Assembly: GCA_000737985.1 (NCBI GenBank)
Contig: JNVT01000135.1
Coordinates: 62,001 to 126,000 of the forward strand
Reading direction: 5' to 3'
DNA: 64,000 nucleotides
Origin: Gammaproteobacteria bacterium MFB021
GTDB taxonomy: Bacteria; Pseudomonadota; Gammaproteobacteria; Pseudomonadales; Halomonadaceae
Part shown: positions 45,269 through 54,116 of the stretch, piece by piece
Layout: each line of letters starts with the position of its first letter
Numbering within the stretch: the stretch's first letter is position 1
Made by a program: the position numbers and the translations under genes
The notes under the pieces: model-generated
The model's database searches: none
The model's input: only the letters and a program-made list of their open reading frames with translations
Told to the model about the DNA's origin: nothing

Positions 45269-45418
45269 CTCGTTCGCGCTGAATCGTTCGGTCTGAAACC
45301 TTCGATCTGAACTTGTCGATCCCCGCGGCCAGCGCTCTGCGGGCGAAGCGCTCGCTGGCCGCCGGGCACATCGCCCGGCTACACTCGGCGCCTCCCCGAG
45401 CCAAGTGGATGCCGAGCC

Positions 45419-46945
45419 ATGTCTCATGCCCCCGAGCCGATCGTTTTCGGCCCCGCCCCGCTGACCCTGGAGGCGGTGGTCGCGCTGGCCGAGCGCCGTG
45501 CCCCCTCACGCCTGGACGACGACCCGGCGTGGCGTGCACGCATCGCCCGCGGCGCTCAGGCGGTCGAAGGGCTGCTCGACCGCGAGGGGCAGATCTACGG
45601 CATCACCACCGGCTACGGTGACTCCTGCGTTACCGCGGTACCACTGAGCCAGGTGGCGGCATTGCCGCGTCAGCTCTACACCTTCCACGGCTGCGGACTG
45701 GGCCGTTTTCTCGAGCCCGAAGCCGCCCGGGCGGTGCTCGCGGCACGCCTGCAGTCGCTGTGCCAGGGCGTCTCCGGGGTGCGCTTCGAACTGCTCGAAC
45801 GGCTCCACGCCTGCCTGCACGAGGATCTGCTGCCGCGCATTCCCGAGGAGGGCTCGGTGGGGGCCAGCGGCGATCTGACGCCGCTCTCCTACATTGCCGC
45901 CATGCTGTGCGGCGAGCGCGAGGTGATCTGGCGCGGCCGGGTGTGCCCCGCCGCCGAAGCCCACGCCGAGCTGGGCTGGACGCCATTGACCCTGCGCCCC
46001 AAGGAGGCGCTGGCGCTGATGAACGGTACCGCGGTGATGACTGCGCTGGCGTGCCAGGCATTCGCCCGCGCCGAGTATCTGCTGAAGCTCGCCACCCGCA
46101 TCACCGCCCTCAACGTGGTGGCGCTGCGCGGCAACCCGGCGCATTTTGGCGCGCGGCTGTTCGCCGCCAAGCCGCATCCCGGCCAGGGCCAGGTCGCCGC
46201 CTGGCTGCGTGCCGATCTGGAGAGCGAGACGGCCGCACCGCAGCAGCGCCTGCAGGACCGCTACTCGCTACGCTGCGCCCCGCACGTGCTGGGGGTGCTG
46301 GCCGACAGCCTGGGCTGGCTGCGCGGTTTCATCGAGACCGAGCTCAACAGCGCCAACGACAACCCGCTGATCGATCCCGACTCGGGAGAGGTGATGCACG
46401 GCGGCCACTTCTACGGCGGCCATATCGCCTTCGCCATGGATAGCCTCAAGACCCTCACCGCCAACGTTGCCGACCTGCTCGACCGCCAGCTCGCGCTGCT
46501 GGTCGACAGCCGCTACAACCATGGGCTGCCGGGCAATCTCTCCGGCGCCCCGGCCGAGCGGGCGATGATCAATCACGGCTTCAAGGCGGTGCAGATCGGC
46601 GCCTCCGCCTGGGCCGCCGAGGCGCTCAAGGGCACCCTGCCGGCGAGCGTCTTCTCGCGCTCCACCGAGTGCCACAACCAGGACAAGGTGAGCATGGGCA
46701 CCATTGCCGCCCGCGATGCCCTGCGCGTGCTCGAACTCACCGAACAGGTCGCCGCGGCGACACTGCTGGCGGCGCTGCAGGGGCTTCACCTGCGCGGCGA
46801 CCCGCTGCCCGCACCGCTGGCCACCATGGTCGCGACGCTGCGTGAGGATTTCACCCCGGTGGGCGAGGACCGCGCCCTGGATGGCGAGCTGCGTCACTGC
46901 CTGACGCGGATCCGCTCACGCCACTGGCCGCTGTACGTCTCCTGA
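45419..46945 (+). CDS. Aromatic amino acid ammonia-lyase (HAL/TAL family)
   Basis: 508 residues. The MIO-forming triad Ala-Ser-Gly is in GSVGASGDLTPLSYIA, and the catalytic Tyr in IYGITTGYGDSC. Substrate-selectivity positions read F-H (LYTFHGCGLG) where HAL has S-H, TAL L-H and PAL F-L, so the preferred amino acid is uncertain; tyrosine is plausible because the His is kept. No other hut gene is near, arguing against histidine degradation. It releases ammonia and an acrylate acid (e.g. coumarate). Monocistronic. Confidence 0.88.
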   Translation: MSHAPEPIVFGPAPLTLEAVVALAERRAPSRLDDDPAWRARIARGAQAVEGLLDREGQIYGITTGYGDSCVTAVPLSQVAALPRQLYTFHGCGLGRFLEPEAARAVLAARLQSLCQGVSGVRFELLERLHACLHEDLLPRIPEEGSVGASGDLTPLSYIAAMLCGEREVIWRGRVCPAAEAHAELGWTPLTLRPKEALALMNGTAVMTALACQAFARAEYLLKLATRITALNVVALRGNPAHFGARLFAAKPHPGQGQVAAWLRADLESETAAPQQRLQDRYSLRCAPHVLGVLADSLGWLRGFIETELNSANDNPLIDPDSGEVMHGGHFYGGHIAFAMDSLKTLTANVADLLDRQLALLVDSRYNHGLPGNLSGAPAERAMINHGFKAVQIGASAWAAEALKGTLPASVFSRSTECHNQDKVSMGTIAARDALRVLELTEQVAAATLLAALQGLHLRGDPLPAPLATMVATLREDFTPVGEDRALDGELRHCLTRIRSRHWPLYVS

Positions 46946-47008
46946 CGCGGCAGCGCTCGGGCCGGCCAGTGGGCACTCAGCGTAGGGAGCGCCCTGGGCG
47001 GGTGCTGT

Positions 47009-48289
47009 TCAGTTCACCAGACGCAGGCACTGCCCCAGGTGATAGAGCGAGAAGCCGCTTTCGTAGGCGGCGCTCCAGAGTCCGCGCCCGCGTATGGCGC
47101 GATAGGACTTGAGCGGCAGCGGCAGCAGGCTGTCGTCGCCACGGCTGAGATATTCGGCGAAGCCCTCGCCCACCACCGTGCCGGTGGTAACGCCGCGGCC
47201 GTTGTAGCCACAGGCAGCGACGATCCCCGGCAGCGGCTCGAACAGGCGCAGGGTGTGGTCCGGGGTGAAGGCGACACGGCCGCTCCAGGTGCACTCCCAC
47301 TCGACCGGGCCCAGCTCGGGGAAGTAGTGCCCGGCGATGCGGTCGGCCCAGCGTTTCAGATAGGCCCGCGGCCGCCCTTCGCCGCGCCCCAGGCTACCCA
47401 GTACAAGCCGCCCGGCGGCGTCGCGGCGGATACTCGAGAGCACCGTGCGGGTATCCCAGGCGCCCTGGCGCTCGGGCAGGATGGCATCCGCCGCGGCCCC
47501 GGAGAGCGGGCGCGAGGCGACCTGCATGTAGTAGCCGGTGAAGAAGTGCTGGCGCGCCTGGTTCCAGCTGTCCTGGGCGTAGGCGTTGGTGGCGAGCACC
47601 ACGCGGTCGGCGACGACACTGCCCTTGGGCGTGTTCAAACGCCAACCCTCGCCCTCGCGCTGGATGCCCGTCACCGGGCTGTGGGTGAACAGCCGCGCGC
47701 CCTGGGTCTGGGCTGAACGCGCCAGTCCGCGGGTGTACTCGGCAGGGTTGAGCGTACCCGCACGGCGGTCGCACAGTGCGGCGCGGATACGCCGGGTCCC
47801 GGTGAGCCGCTCGCACGCCTCGCCCTCGATCAGTTCGACCGGGGCCCCACGCGCCACGAGCTGATCGCGCCGGCGCGCCAGCTCCTCACAGCCCTTGGCG
47901 TTGTGGCCCAGGTGCAGGGTACCGGTGCGGGTGGGATGACACTGGATGCCGTGGCGCTCGATCAGCGCGAACACCTTGGCCGGAGCGCCGCCGAGGACCC
48001 GGTTGGCGCGCTCGCCGTCGGCCTCGCCGAGCGCCTTGACGATATCGTCCGGCGGCACCCACAGGCCGGCGTTGACCAGCCCGACATTACGCCCGGAGCC
48101 CCCGGTGGGGATGTCTCCCGCCTCCAGCACGCAGACCTCGGTGCCGCTGGCGCTCAGATGCAGCGCGGTGGAGAGACCTGTGATCCCGCCGCCGACGACG
48201 CACACGCGGGTACGCAGCGCGCCATCCAGCGTCTCGGTGACGGGCGCCGGCTCCTGCGCTCCCTGGGTCCATAGACATTGTTCTTGCAT
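47009..48289 (-). CDS. amaA: FAD-dependent amine/amino acid oxidase, probable L-pipecolate oxidase
   Basis: 426 residues, DAO (glycine/sarcosine oxidase) family. Dinucleotide motif VCVVGGGITGLSTALHLSASG, followed by GGSGRNVGLVNAGLW, and a C-terminal FAD contact (ACGYNGRGVTTGTVVG). In Pseudomonas putida the equivalent gene next to amaB is amaA, which oxidises L-pipecolate to piperideine-6-carboxylate. Here it lies two genes from amaB, separated by nhaC and a hairpin repeat. GAGGAG precedes ATG 48289. A gamma-glutamylputrescine-oxidase-like function is the alternative. Confidence 0.72.
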   Translation of the reverse strand: MQEQCLWTQGAQEPAPVTETLDGALRTRVCVVGGGITGLSTALHLSASGTEVCVLEAGDIPTGGSGRNVGLVNAGLWVPPDDIVKALGEADGERANRVLGGAPAKVFALIERHGIQCHPTRTGTLHLGHNAKGCEELARRRDQLVARGAPVELIEGEACERLTGTRRIRAALCDRRAGTLNPAEYTRGLARSAQTQGARLFTHSPVTGIQREGEGWRLNTPKGSVVADRVVLATNAYAQDSWNQARQHFFTGYYMQVASRPLSGAAADAILPERQGAWDTRTVLSSIRRDAAGRLVLGSLGRGEGRPRAYLKRWADRIAGHYFPELGPVEWECTWSGRVAFTPDHTLRLFEPLPGIVAACGYNGRGVTTGTVVGEGFAEYLSRGDDSLLPLPLKSYRAIRGRGLWSAAYESGFSLYHLGQCLRLVN

Positions 48290-48306
48290 GACCGCTCCTC
48301 GCCTGA

Positions 48307-48449
48307 GAGGGTGTTTACAAAATGCCTGCGCTCGACAGTACGGCGTTGAAATCGACCTCAAAGTACTCATTTACACCACGTAAACTCCGTCTTTTCGGCC
48401 GATTTCGCCTTGTCCAGCCTTCGCTCGTCGAATTTGCAGACACCCTCTG
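48307..48449. repeat. Long-hairpin intergenic repeat, type 2, copy A
   Basis: 143 bp between amaA and nhaC. Ends are inverted: AGAGGGTGTTTACAAA at 48307-48322 and its near-perfect complement at 48434-48449 (14/16). The interior matches the copy at 57095-57241 (TACGGCGTT, CTCATTTACACC, CGTAAACTCCG, GCCTTCGCTCG) in the same orientation. The centre can fold (TTTAC/GTAAA). The rest of this 266-bp gap holds nothing recognisable. Confidence 0.8.
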
Positions 48450-48555
48450 AGCGCTGATTGCTGGATGCCTTGCTGGCCGGACACTGACCGCTCGGCGCGG
48501 CCAGTGTCATGCCGATCACATCGTGTAGGGTGGCGTCTCGCTCACGCCGCGCCGC

Positions 48556-50022
48556 TCAGGCGCTACCCGCCTGCGCTTCACCCCGCGCCCCTGAACCGGT
48601 CCGCTGCGTATCGGCCGCCCGATCCGCCGTCGTCGCCTCCCGCGGAACAAAGCGGCCGAGCAGCGCCCACAGCAGGCCGAACAGCGGCGACAGCCAGCAG
48701 GCAAAGGCGAACGGCGCATAGAGCAGCGTGGGCACGCCAGTGGTGGCGGCGACGAAGCTGCCGCCCATGTTCCACGGGATCAGCGGCGACAGCAGCGTGC
48801 CGTTGTCTTCGATGGTGCGCGACAGCACCGAGGTGCGGTAGCCCATCTGCTGGTACTGCCCGTGCAGCAGCCGCCCCGGCAGCACCAGGGTGGTATAGAC
48901 GTCGCCGACCACGGTACCCACCGACGCGGTGGTGACCGAGCTGGTCAGCACCATGCTGAAGCGCCCGCGCATCAGCTTGGCCAGGTACAGCATGATCGCG
49001 TCGATGGTGCCGTAGGCTTCGAGCATCCCGGTGAAACCAAGTGCGAACAGCGTCAGGGTCACCACCCAGGTCATCGACATCGCGCCCCCCTTGGAGAGCA
49101 GCGTATCCATCGCCGCAATGCCGGTATCCGCGACGTAGCCGTTCTGCATCACGTCGAACACCGCCTGCACGTCGCTGCCCTGGAGCAGGATCGCGATCAC
49201 CCCACCGAGCGCGGCACCGCCGAAGATGGTGGGGAACGGCGGAAACCGGGCCATCGACAGCGAGATCACCACCACCGGCGGGATCAGCGTGATCCAGCTC
49301 AGGGTGAAGTGCTCGGCCAGCGTACGGCGCAGGGCATCGATGCCGCCGACGTCGATCAGTTGATCGGCGTAGCCGGCACCGAGCCAGGCGTAGGCCAGCA
49401 GCGCCAGCGTCATCGCCGGCACCGTGGTCGCCATCATGCTCTTGATATGGGTCCACAGGTCGGTCTCGCAGACCGCCGGGGTGAGATTGGTGGTATCGGA
49501 GAGCGGCGACATCTTGTCACCGAAGAAGGCCCCGGAGACCAGCGCCCCCGCGGTCAGATAGACCGGAATACCCAGGCCATGGCCGATGCCCATCAGCGCC
49601 AGACCGACGGTGCCCACCGTGCCCCAGGAGGTGCCCACGGCGAGCGAGATCAGCGAGCTGATCAGACAGGTGGCGACCAAGAACCAGCCCGGCGAGACTA
49701 TATTGATGCCGTAGTAGATCAGCGTCGGCACCGTTCCCGCGAGAATCCAGGTACCGATCAGCATGCCCACCGCGAGCAGGATCAGAATCGCCGGCAGGCC
49801 GAGCTTGATCACCTTGAGCATCGACGCCTCCATGCGCGTCCAGGCGATGCCACGCAGACGCGCGAAGAAGGCACAGATCAGGATGCCGCAGGCGAGCGGA
49901 ATGTGGGGCGTGAAGTCGCCGAAGACGAAGAACTGCGTCATCAGCAGTGCCACGGTGAGCAGTAGCGGCGCCAGCGCCAGCGGCAGGCTGGGAATCGCGC
50001 CCACGCGAACGTTGTCACTCAT
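48556..50022 (-). CDS. nhaC: NhaC family Na+/H+ antiporter or amino acid exchanger
   Basis: 488 residues with about twelve membrane helices. The NhaC signatures are present: ISLAVGTSWGTVGTVGLALMGIG, GALVSGAFFGDKMSPLSDTTNLTP. Family members exchange Na+/H+ or malate-lactate-type substrates. The start at 50022 (MSDNVRVGA) is preferred to 50028 because GGGAG lies at a proper distance from it. Lying between amaA and amaB on the same strand, it may move a lysine-pathway compound or simply balance ions. Confidence 0.87.
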   Translation of the reverse strand: MSDNVRVGAIPSLPLALAPLLLTVALLMTQFFVFGDFTPHIPLACGILICAFFARLRGIAWTRMEASMLKVIKLGLPAILILLAVGMLIGTWILAGTVPTLIYYGINIVSPGWFLVATCLISSLISLAVGTSWGTVGTVGLALMGIGHGLGIPVYLTAGALVSGAFFGDKMSPLSDTTNLTPAVCETDLWTHIKSMMATTVPAMTLALLAYAWLGAGYADQLIDVGGIDALRRTLAEHFTLSWITLIPPVVVISLSMARFPPFPTIFGGAALGGVIAILLQGSDVQAVFDVMQNGYVADTGIAAMDTLLSKGGAMSMTWVVTLTLFALGFTGMLEAYGTIDAIMLYLAKLMRGRFSMVLTSSVTTASVGTVVGDVYTTLVLPGRLLHGQYQQMGYRTSVLSRTIEDNGTLLSPLIPWNMGGSFVAATTGVPTLLYAPFAFACWLSPLFGLLWALLGRFVPREATTADRAADTQRTGSGARGEAQAGSA

Positions 50023-50120
50023 CGACATTCTCCCGGAGTTGTTATTGGCGCACGGATCGGGGAGCGCGTTGGAGAGATGCAGGAAGGGGGCCGGAGCGCG
50101 GAGTGCGCTCCGGCAAGGCG

Positions 50121-51614
50121 TCAGTCGAACTTGATGCCCTGGGCCAGCGGCAGCTCGCGCGAGTAGTTGACGGTATTGGTCTGGCGACGCATGTAGCTCT
50201 TCCACACGTCGGAACCGGACTCACGCCCGCCGCCGGTCTCCTTCTCGCCGCCGAAGGCGCCGCCGATCTCGGCTCCGCTCGGCCCGATATTGACGTTGGC
50301 GATGCCGCAGTCACTGCCCTGATCGGAAACGAAGGCTTCCGCCTCGCGCACGTCGGTGGTGAAGATGCACGACGACAGCCCCTGCGGCACGTCGTTGTTG
50401 AGCGCCAAGGCCTGGTCGAAGTCGCGATAGCTGAGCACGTAGAGGATCGGCGCAAAGGTCTCGTGCTTGACCAGTTCGTCCTGCTCGGCGACCTCGACGA
50501 TCGCCGGCGAGACGTAGTAGCCATTGGGGTAGGTATCGGCCAGTTGGCGCTCGCCGCCGAACACCGTGGCCCCCTGCTGGCGCGCCTTCTCCAGCACCGA
50601 CTGCATCTGCTCGAAGGCCTGGGCGTCGATCAGCGGGCCGACCAGGTTACCTTGCATCGGGTCGCCGATGGTGACGTTGGCGTAGGCCTTCTTGATCCGC
50701 TCGACCACCTCGTCACGCACCGACTCGTGGACGATCAGACGGCGCAGGGTGGTGCAGCGCTGGCCGGCGGTGCCGACCGCCGAGAACAGAATGCCGCGCA
50801 CGGCCATGTCGAGATCGGCGCTGGGCGCCAGGATCATGGCGTTGTTGCCACCCAGTTCGAGAATGCTGCGGCCGAAGCGCGCGGCGACCCGGGGCGCGAC
50901 CTCGCGACCCATGCGCGTGCTGCCGGTGGCGCTGATCAGCGGCACCCGCGGGTCGTCGGTGAGGGCTTCGCCGGCTTCGCGCTCGCCGATGATCACCTGG
51001 CTCAGATCCGCCGGGGCGTCGTCGCCGAATTCGGCCATGGCGCGCTCCAGCAGTGCCTGGCAGGCAAGTGCGCACAGCGGGGTCTTCTCGGAGGGCTTCC
51101 ACAGCAGGCTGTTGCCGCACACCAGCGCCAGCGCAGCGTTCCAGGCCCAGGGCGCGACCGGGAAGTTGAACGCGGTGATCAAGCCGATCGGGCCCAGCGG
51201 ATGCCAGCTCTCGCGCATGTGGTGGCCGGGGCGCTCGGAGGCGATGGTCAGGCCGTAGAGCTGACGCGACTGGCCCACGGCGAGATCGCAGATATCGATC
51301 ATCTCCTGGACCTCGCCCAGCCCCTCCTGATAAATCTTGCCGCACTCCAGCGTGACCAGCGCCCCGAGATCCTCCTTGTGCCGGCGCAGCTGCTCGCCGA
51401 ACAGCCGCACCAGCTCGCCGCGCCGCGGGGCCGGTACCTGTCGCCAGGCGGCGAAGGCACGCTCGGCGCGGTCGATGCGCGCGGTCACCGCCGCTGCGGA
51501 CTCGTTGCTGACCCGGCCCAACTCGCCGCCGTCGGTGGGCGAGGTGACTACATAGTCGCCGTCGCGGTAGGCCGAAGTCGCTACGCCGAGGCGTCCGAGG
51601 ATCTCGTCGATCAT
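50121..51614 (-). CDS. amaB: L-piperidine-6-carboxylate dehydrogenase (ALDH7 family)
   Basis: 497 residues, aldehyde dehydrogenase of the ALDH7A1/AmaB subfamily. It oxidises 2-aminoadipate 6-semialdehyde (in equilibrium with P6C) to 2-aminoadipate. Catalytic Cys in GTAGQRCTTLRRL, Glu in LELGGNNAMIL; the C-terminal IGGAFGGEKETGGGRESGSDVWK is diagnostic for this subfamily. AGGAG precedes ATG 51614. Divergent from the LysR regulator, as in P. putida. Confidence 0.93.
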   Translation of the reverse strand: MIDEILGRLGVATSAYRDGDYVVTSPTDGGELGRVSNESAAAVTARIDRAERAFAAWRQVPAPRRGELVRLFGEQLRRHKEDLGALVTLECGKIYQEGLGEVQEMIDICDLAVGQSRQLYGLTIASERPGHHMRESWHPLGPIGLITAFNFPVAPWAWNAALALVCGNSLLWKPSEKTPLCALACQALLERAMAEFGDDAPADLSQVIIGEREAGEALTDDPRVPLISATGSTRMGREVAPRVAARFGRSILELGGNNAMILAPSADLDMAVRGILFSAVGTAGQRCTTLRRLIVHESVRDEVVERIKKAYANVTIGDPMQGNLVGPLIDAQAFEQMQSVLEKARQQGATVFGGERQLADTYPNGYYVSPAIVEVAEQDELVKHETFAPILYVLSYRDFDQALALNNDVPQGLSSCIFTTDVREAEAFVSDQGSDCGIANVNIGPSGAEIGGAFGGEKETGGGRESGSDVWKSYMRRQTNTVNYSRELPLAQGIKFD

Positions 51615-51733
51615 GTTGTTCTCCTGCTGCCGGAACGAAAAAGGTGTCGCGGCAGTATTGCGCCGGCCATTGACGCGCCACAAACGACGTTTTATACCGA
51701 CGTCATTCCTTTTTTTCCTGTCAGCAGGCTGCC

Positions 51734-52666
51734 ATGAATCGCCGTCATCTCCCCACCCTCACCGCCATGCAGTGCTTCGAGGCCGCGGCACGCCATTTGA
51801 GCTTCACCCGCGCCGCCGACGAGCTGAGCCTGACCCAGAGCGCGGTGAGCAAGCAGGTCGCCCAGCTCGAGGCGATCCTCGAACATCCGCTGTTCCGCCG
51901 CGTGCGACGCCGGCTGCAGGTCACCCCGGAGGGATCGCTCTATCTCACCGAGGTGCGCAAGGTGCTGGCCCAGGTGGAGATGTCGACCCGCTACATGCAG
52001 TCCTACGGCGGTGAGAGCGAGGTGCTCAGCGTCACCACCCTGCCGACCTTCGGCGCACGCTGGCTGGTGCCGCGTCTCAACGGTTTCCGCCTGCGCTACC
52101 CCAGCGTCTATCTCAATATCGGCATTCGCACGCAGCCGTTCGATCTCGAACAGGAGCGGGTCGACGCCGCCTTCTTCTACGGCCGCGGCGTCTGGCCCAA
52201 GGCGGAGTGTATCCATATGCTCGACGAGCAGATGGTGGCGGTGTGCGCGCCCTCGCTGGTGCCGGTCGGCGGCTTCGACGACCCGCTCGCGCTCACCCAG
52301 CAGGTGCTGCTGCAAAGCGATTCGCGCCCGGAGGCGTGGCACGCCTGGTTCGCCGATCAGCAGCTCTACACCCAGCACAGCTATCATGGGCCACGCTTCG
52401 ATACCTTCGAGATGCTGCTGCGCGCCGCGCGAGTGGGCTGCGGGGTGGCGCTGGTGCCACAGGTTCTCGCCGCCGAGGAGCTCGCCCAGGGCCAACTGGT
52501 GCAGGCCTGGCCGCACGCGCTCGCGAGCCGCGACGCCTATTACCTCGCCTATCCCGAACACAAGGGCGAGGTGGCCAAGGTACGCGGCTTTCTCGACTGG
52601 ATGCGCGAACATCGCGACCGTCCCACCCTGGGCCCGGTTCAGACGCCCGCACCGACCGACGCATAG
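51734..52666 (+). CDS. LysR family transcriptional regulator
   Basis: 310 residues. N-terminal helix-turn-helix (CFEAAARHLSFTRAADELSLTQSAVSKQVAQLEAIL), GcvA-like substrate-binding domain (LPTFGARWLVPRLNGFRLRYPSVYLNIG). It is divergent from amaB and convergent with nothing; the downstream aminotransferase and hglS are on its strand. Probable activator of the lysine genes. The 119-bp amaB/lysR intergenic region contains directly repeated CGACGT sites at 51685-51705 and a T-rich run before the start. Confidence 0.9.
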   Translation: MNRRHLPTLTAMQCFEAAARHLSFTRAADELSLTQSAVSKQVAQLEAILEHPLFRRVRRRLQVTPEGSLYLTEVRKVLAQVEMSTRYMQSYGGESEVLSVTTLPTFGARWLVPRLNGFRLRYPSVYLNIGIRTQPFDLEQERVDAAFFYGRGVWPKAECIHMLDEQMVAVCAPSLVPVGGFDDPLALTQQVLLQSDSRPEAWHAWFADQQLYTQHSYHGPRFDTFEMLLRAARVGCGVALVPQVLAAEELAQGQLVQAWPHALASRDAYYLAYPEHKGEVAKVRGFLDWMREHRDRPTLGPVQTPAPTDA

Positions 52667-52678
52667 CCGGCAAAAGAA

Positions 52679-52693
52679 TCCAGAATTTTTGGA
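52679..52693. promoter_or_regulatory. 15-bp near-palindrome upstream of the aminotransferase
   Basis: TCCAGAATTTTTGGA is symmetric at 12 of 14 paired positions and sits in an AT-rich 40 bases between lysR and the aminotransferase gene. It has the T-N11-A form of LysR-type regulator sites. Confidence 0.35.
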
Positions 52694-52785
52694 ATGATAC
52701 AGCGGCTTTTTTTCGTTTGAAGCGCCGCCTGCCCGGCTGCTTTGATGACCCGAACCGTCATCGTCGCCACTGCAGGTAGCCACTC

Positions 52786-54039
52786 ATGGAGTTTCCCCAC
52801 GTCAGCCACGCCCTCGGGGTGGTGCATCCGATCTGTCTGGAGCGCGGCGCCAACGCCGAGGTCTGGGACGAGCAGGGCCAGCGCTATATCGACTTCGTCG
52901 CCGGGATCGGCGTGCTCAACCTGGGGCACGGCCACCCACGCGTCCTGGCCGCCATCCAGGCGCAGCTCGGCAAGCTGACCCACTCGGCCTTCAACGCCCT
53001 GCCCCACCGCGGCTATCTCGATCTGGCCCAGGCGCTGGATACCTTCGTGCCGGTCGGCTATCCGCTCAGCTGCATGCTCACCAACAGCGGCGCCGAGGCC
53101 ACCGAGAACGCGCTCAAGCTCGCCCGTGCGCACACTGGCCGCACGGCGGTGATCGCCTTCGATGACGCTTTCCACGGGCGCACCCTGGCGGCACTCAACC
53201 TCGGCGGCAAGGTCGCCCCCTACAAGCAGCGTCTCGGCAGCCTGCCCGGCCCGGTGTACCACCTGCCGTTTCCGGGGCCGGACAGTGGGGTCGACGCCGC
53301 CACGGCCCTGGCCGCGCTGGAGCGGCTGTTCGCGGTCGAGGTTCCCGCCGAGGAGATCGCCGCGATCATCGTCGAGCCGGTCCAGGGCGAAGGCGGCTTC
53401 CGCCGGCTCTGCCCCAACTTCGCCCGCCAGCTCCAAGCGCGCTGTCAGGCGCTGGGCATCGTGCTGATCTTCGACGAGATCCAGTCCGGCTTCGGGCGCA
53501 CCGGGGCACGCTTCGCGTTCTCGCACCTGGGGGTCGAGCCCGACCTGCTGCTGCTGGGCAAGAGCATGGCCGCGGGGCTGCCGCTGGCCGCCGTCGCCGG
53601 GCGCGAGGCGGTGATGAACGCGCTGCCCCGGGGCGGGCTGGGCGGCACCTACTCGGGCAACGCCCTGGCCTGTGCCGCGGCTCTGGCGGTGATCGCGGAG
53701 ATGAACGATGCCAATCTGGCGCGCTGGTCGCAGGCGGTCGAGTCCCGCGTGCTGGCCCACCACCGCGAGTGGCAGGCCAGCGGCCGCTACCCCATGCTCG
53801 GCGCCCTCACCGGGATCGGTGCGATGCGCGGTATCGTGCTCGACGACACCCCCAATGCCAGCGGGGCCGAGCACCTGGGCGCGCTGCTCACCGCGGCGCG
53901 CGAGCGCGGCCTGCTATTGATGCCCAGCGGGCGCAAGCGCAACGTGCTGCGCCTGCTGCCCCCACTGACCAGCGAACCCGAGATTCTCGATGAGGGCCTG
54001 GCGAGGCTCGGCGAGGCCCTGGCCACGCTGCGCGCCTGA
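52786..54039 (+). CDS. Class III aminotransferase (probable 2-aminoadipate aminotransferase)
   Basis: 417 residues, GabT-like fold-type I PLP enzyme. NSGAEATENALKLARAHTGR, cofactor motif IFDEIQSGFGRTG and PLP Lys in LLLLGKSMAAGLPLAAV. GabT, DavT and 2-aminoadipate aminotransferases share this fold, so the substrate is not fixed by sequence. Its place between amaB/lysR and hglS implies conversion of 2-aminoadipate to 2-oxoadipate, the step between these enzymes. AGG-rich ribosome-binding site before ATG 52786. Confidence 0.83.
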   Translation: MEFPHVSHALGVVHPICLERGANAEVWDEQGQRYIDFVAGIGVLNLGHGHPRVLAAIQAQLGKLTHSAFNALPHRGYLDLAQALDTFVPVGYPLSCMLTNSGAEATENALKLARAHTGRTAVIAFDDAFHGRTLAALNLGGKVAPYKQRLGSLPGPVYHLPFPGPDSGVDAATALAALERLFAVEVPAEEIAAIIVEPVQGEGGFRRLCPNFARQLQARCQALGIVLIFDEIQSGFGRTGARFAFSHLGVEPDLLLLGKSMAAGLPLAAVAGREAVMNALPRGGLGGTYSGNALACAAALAVIAEMNDANLARWSQAVESRVLAHHREWQASGRYPMLGALTGIGAMRGIVLDDTPNASGAEHLGALLTAARERGLLLMPSGRKRNVLRLLPPLTSEPEILDEGLARLGEALATLRA

Positions 54040-54116
54040 GCGCGTCGCGTCCATGTCCTCGCACCCGCCCCCCTGACGCGCCCCTTTTGACGCCCCTCAC
54101 ACGCAGGAGACTTGCC

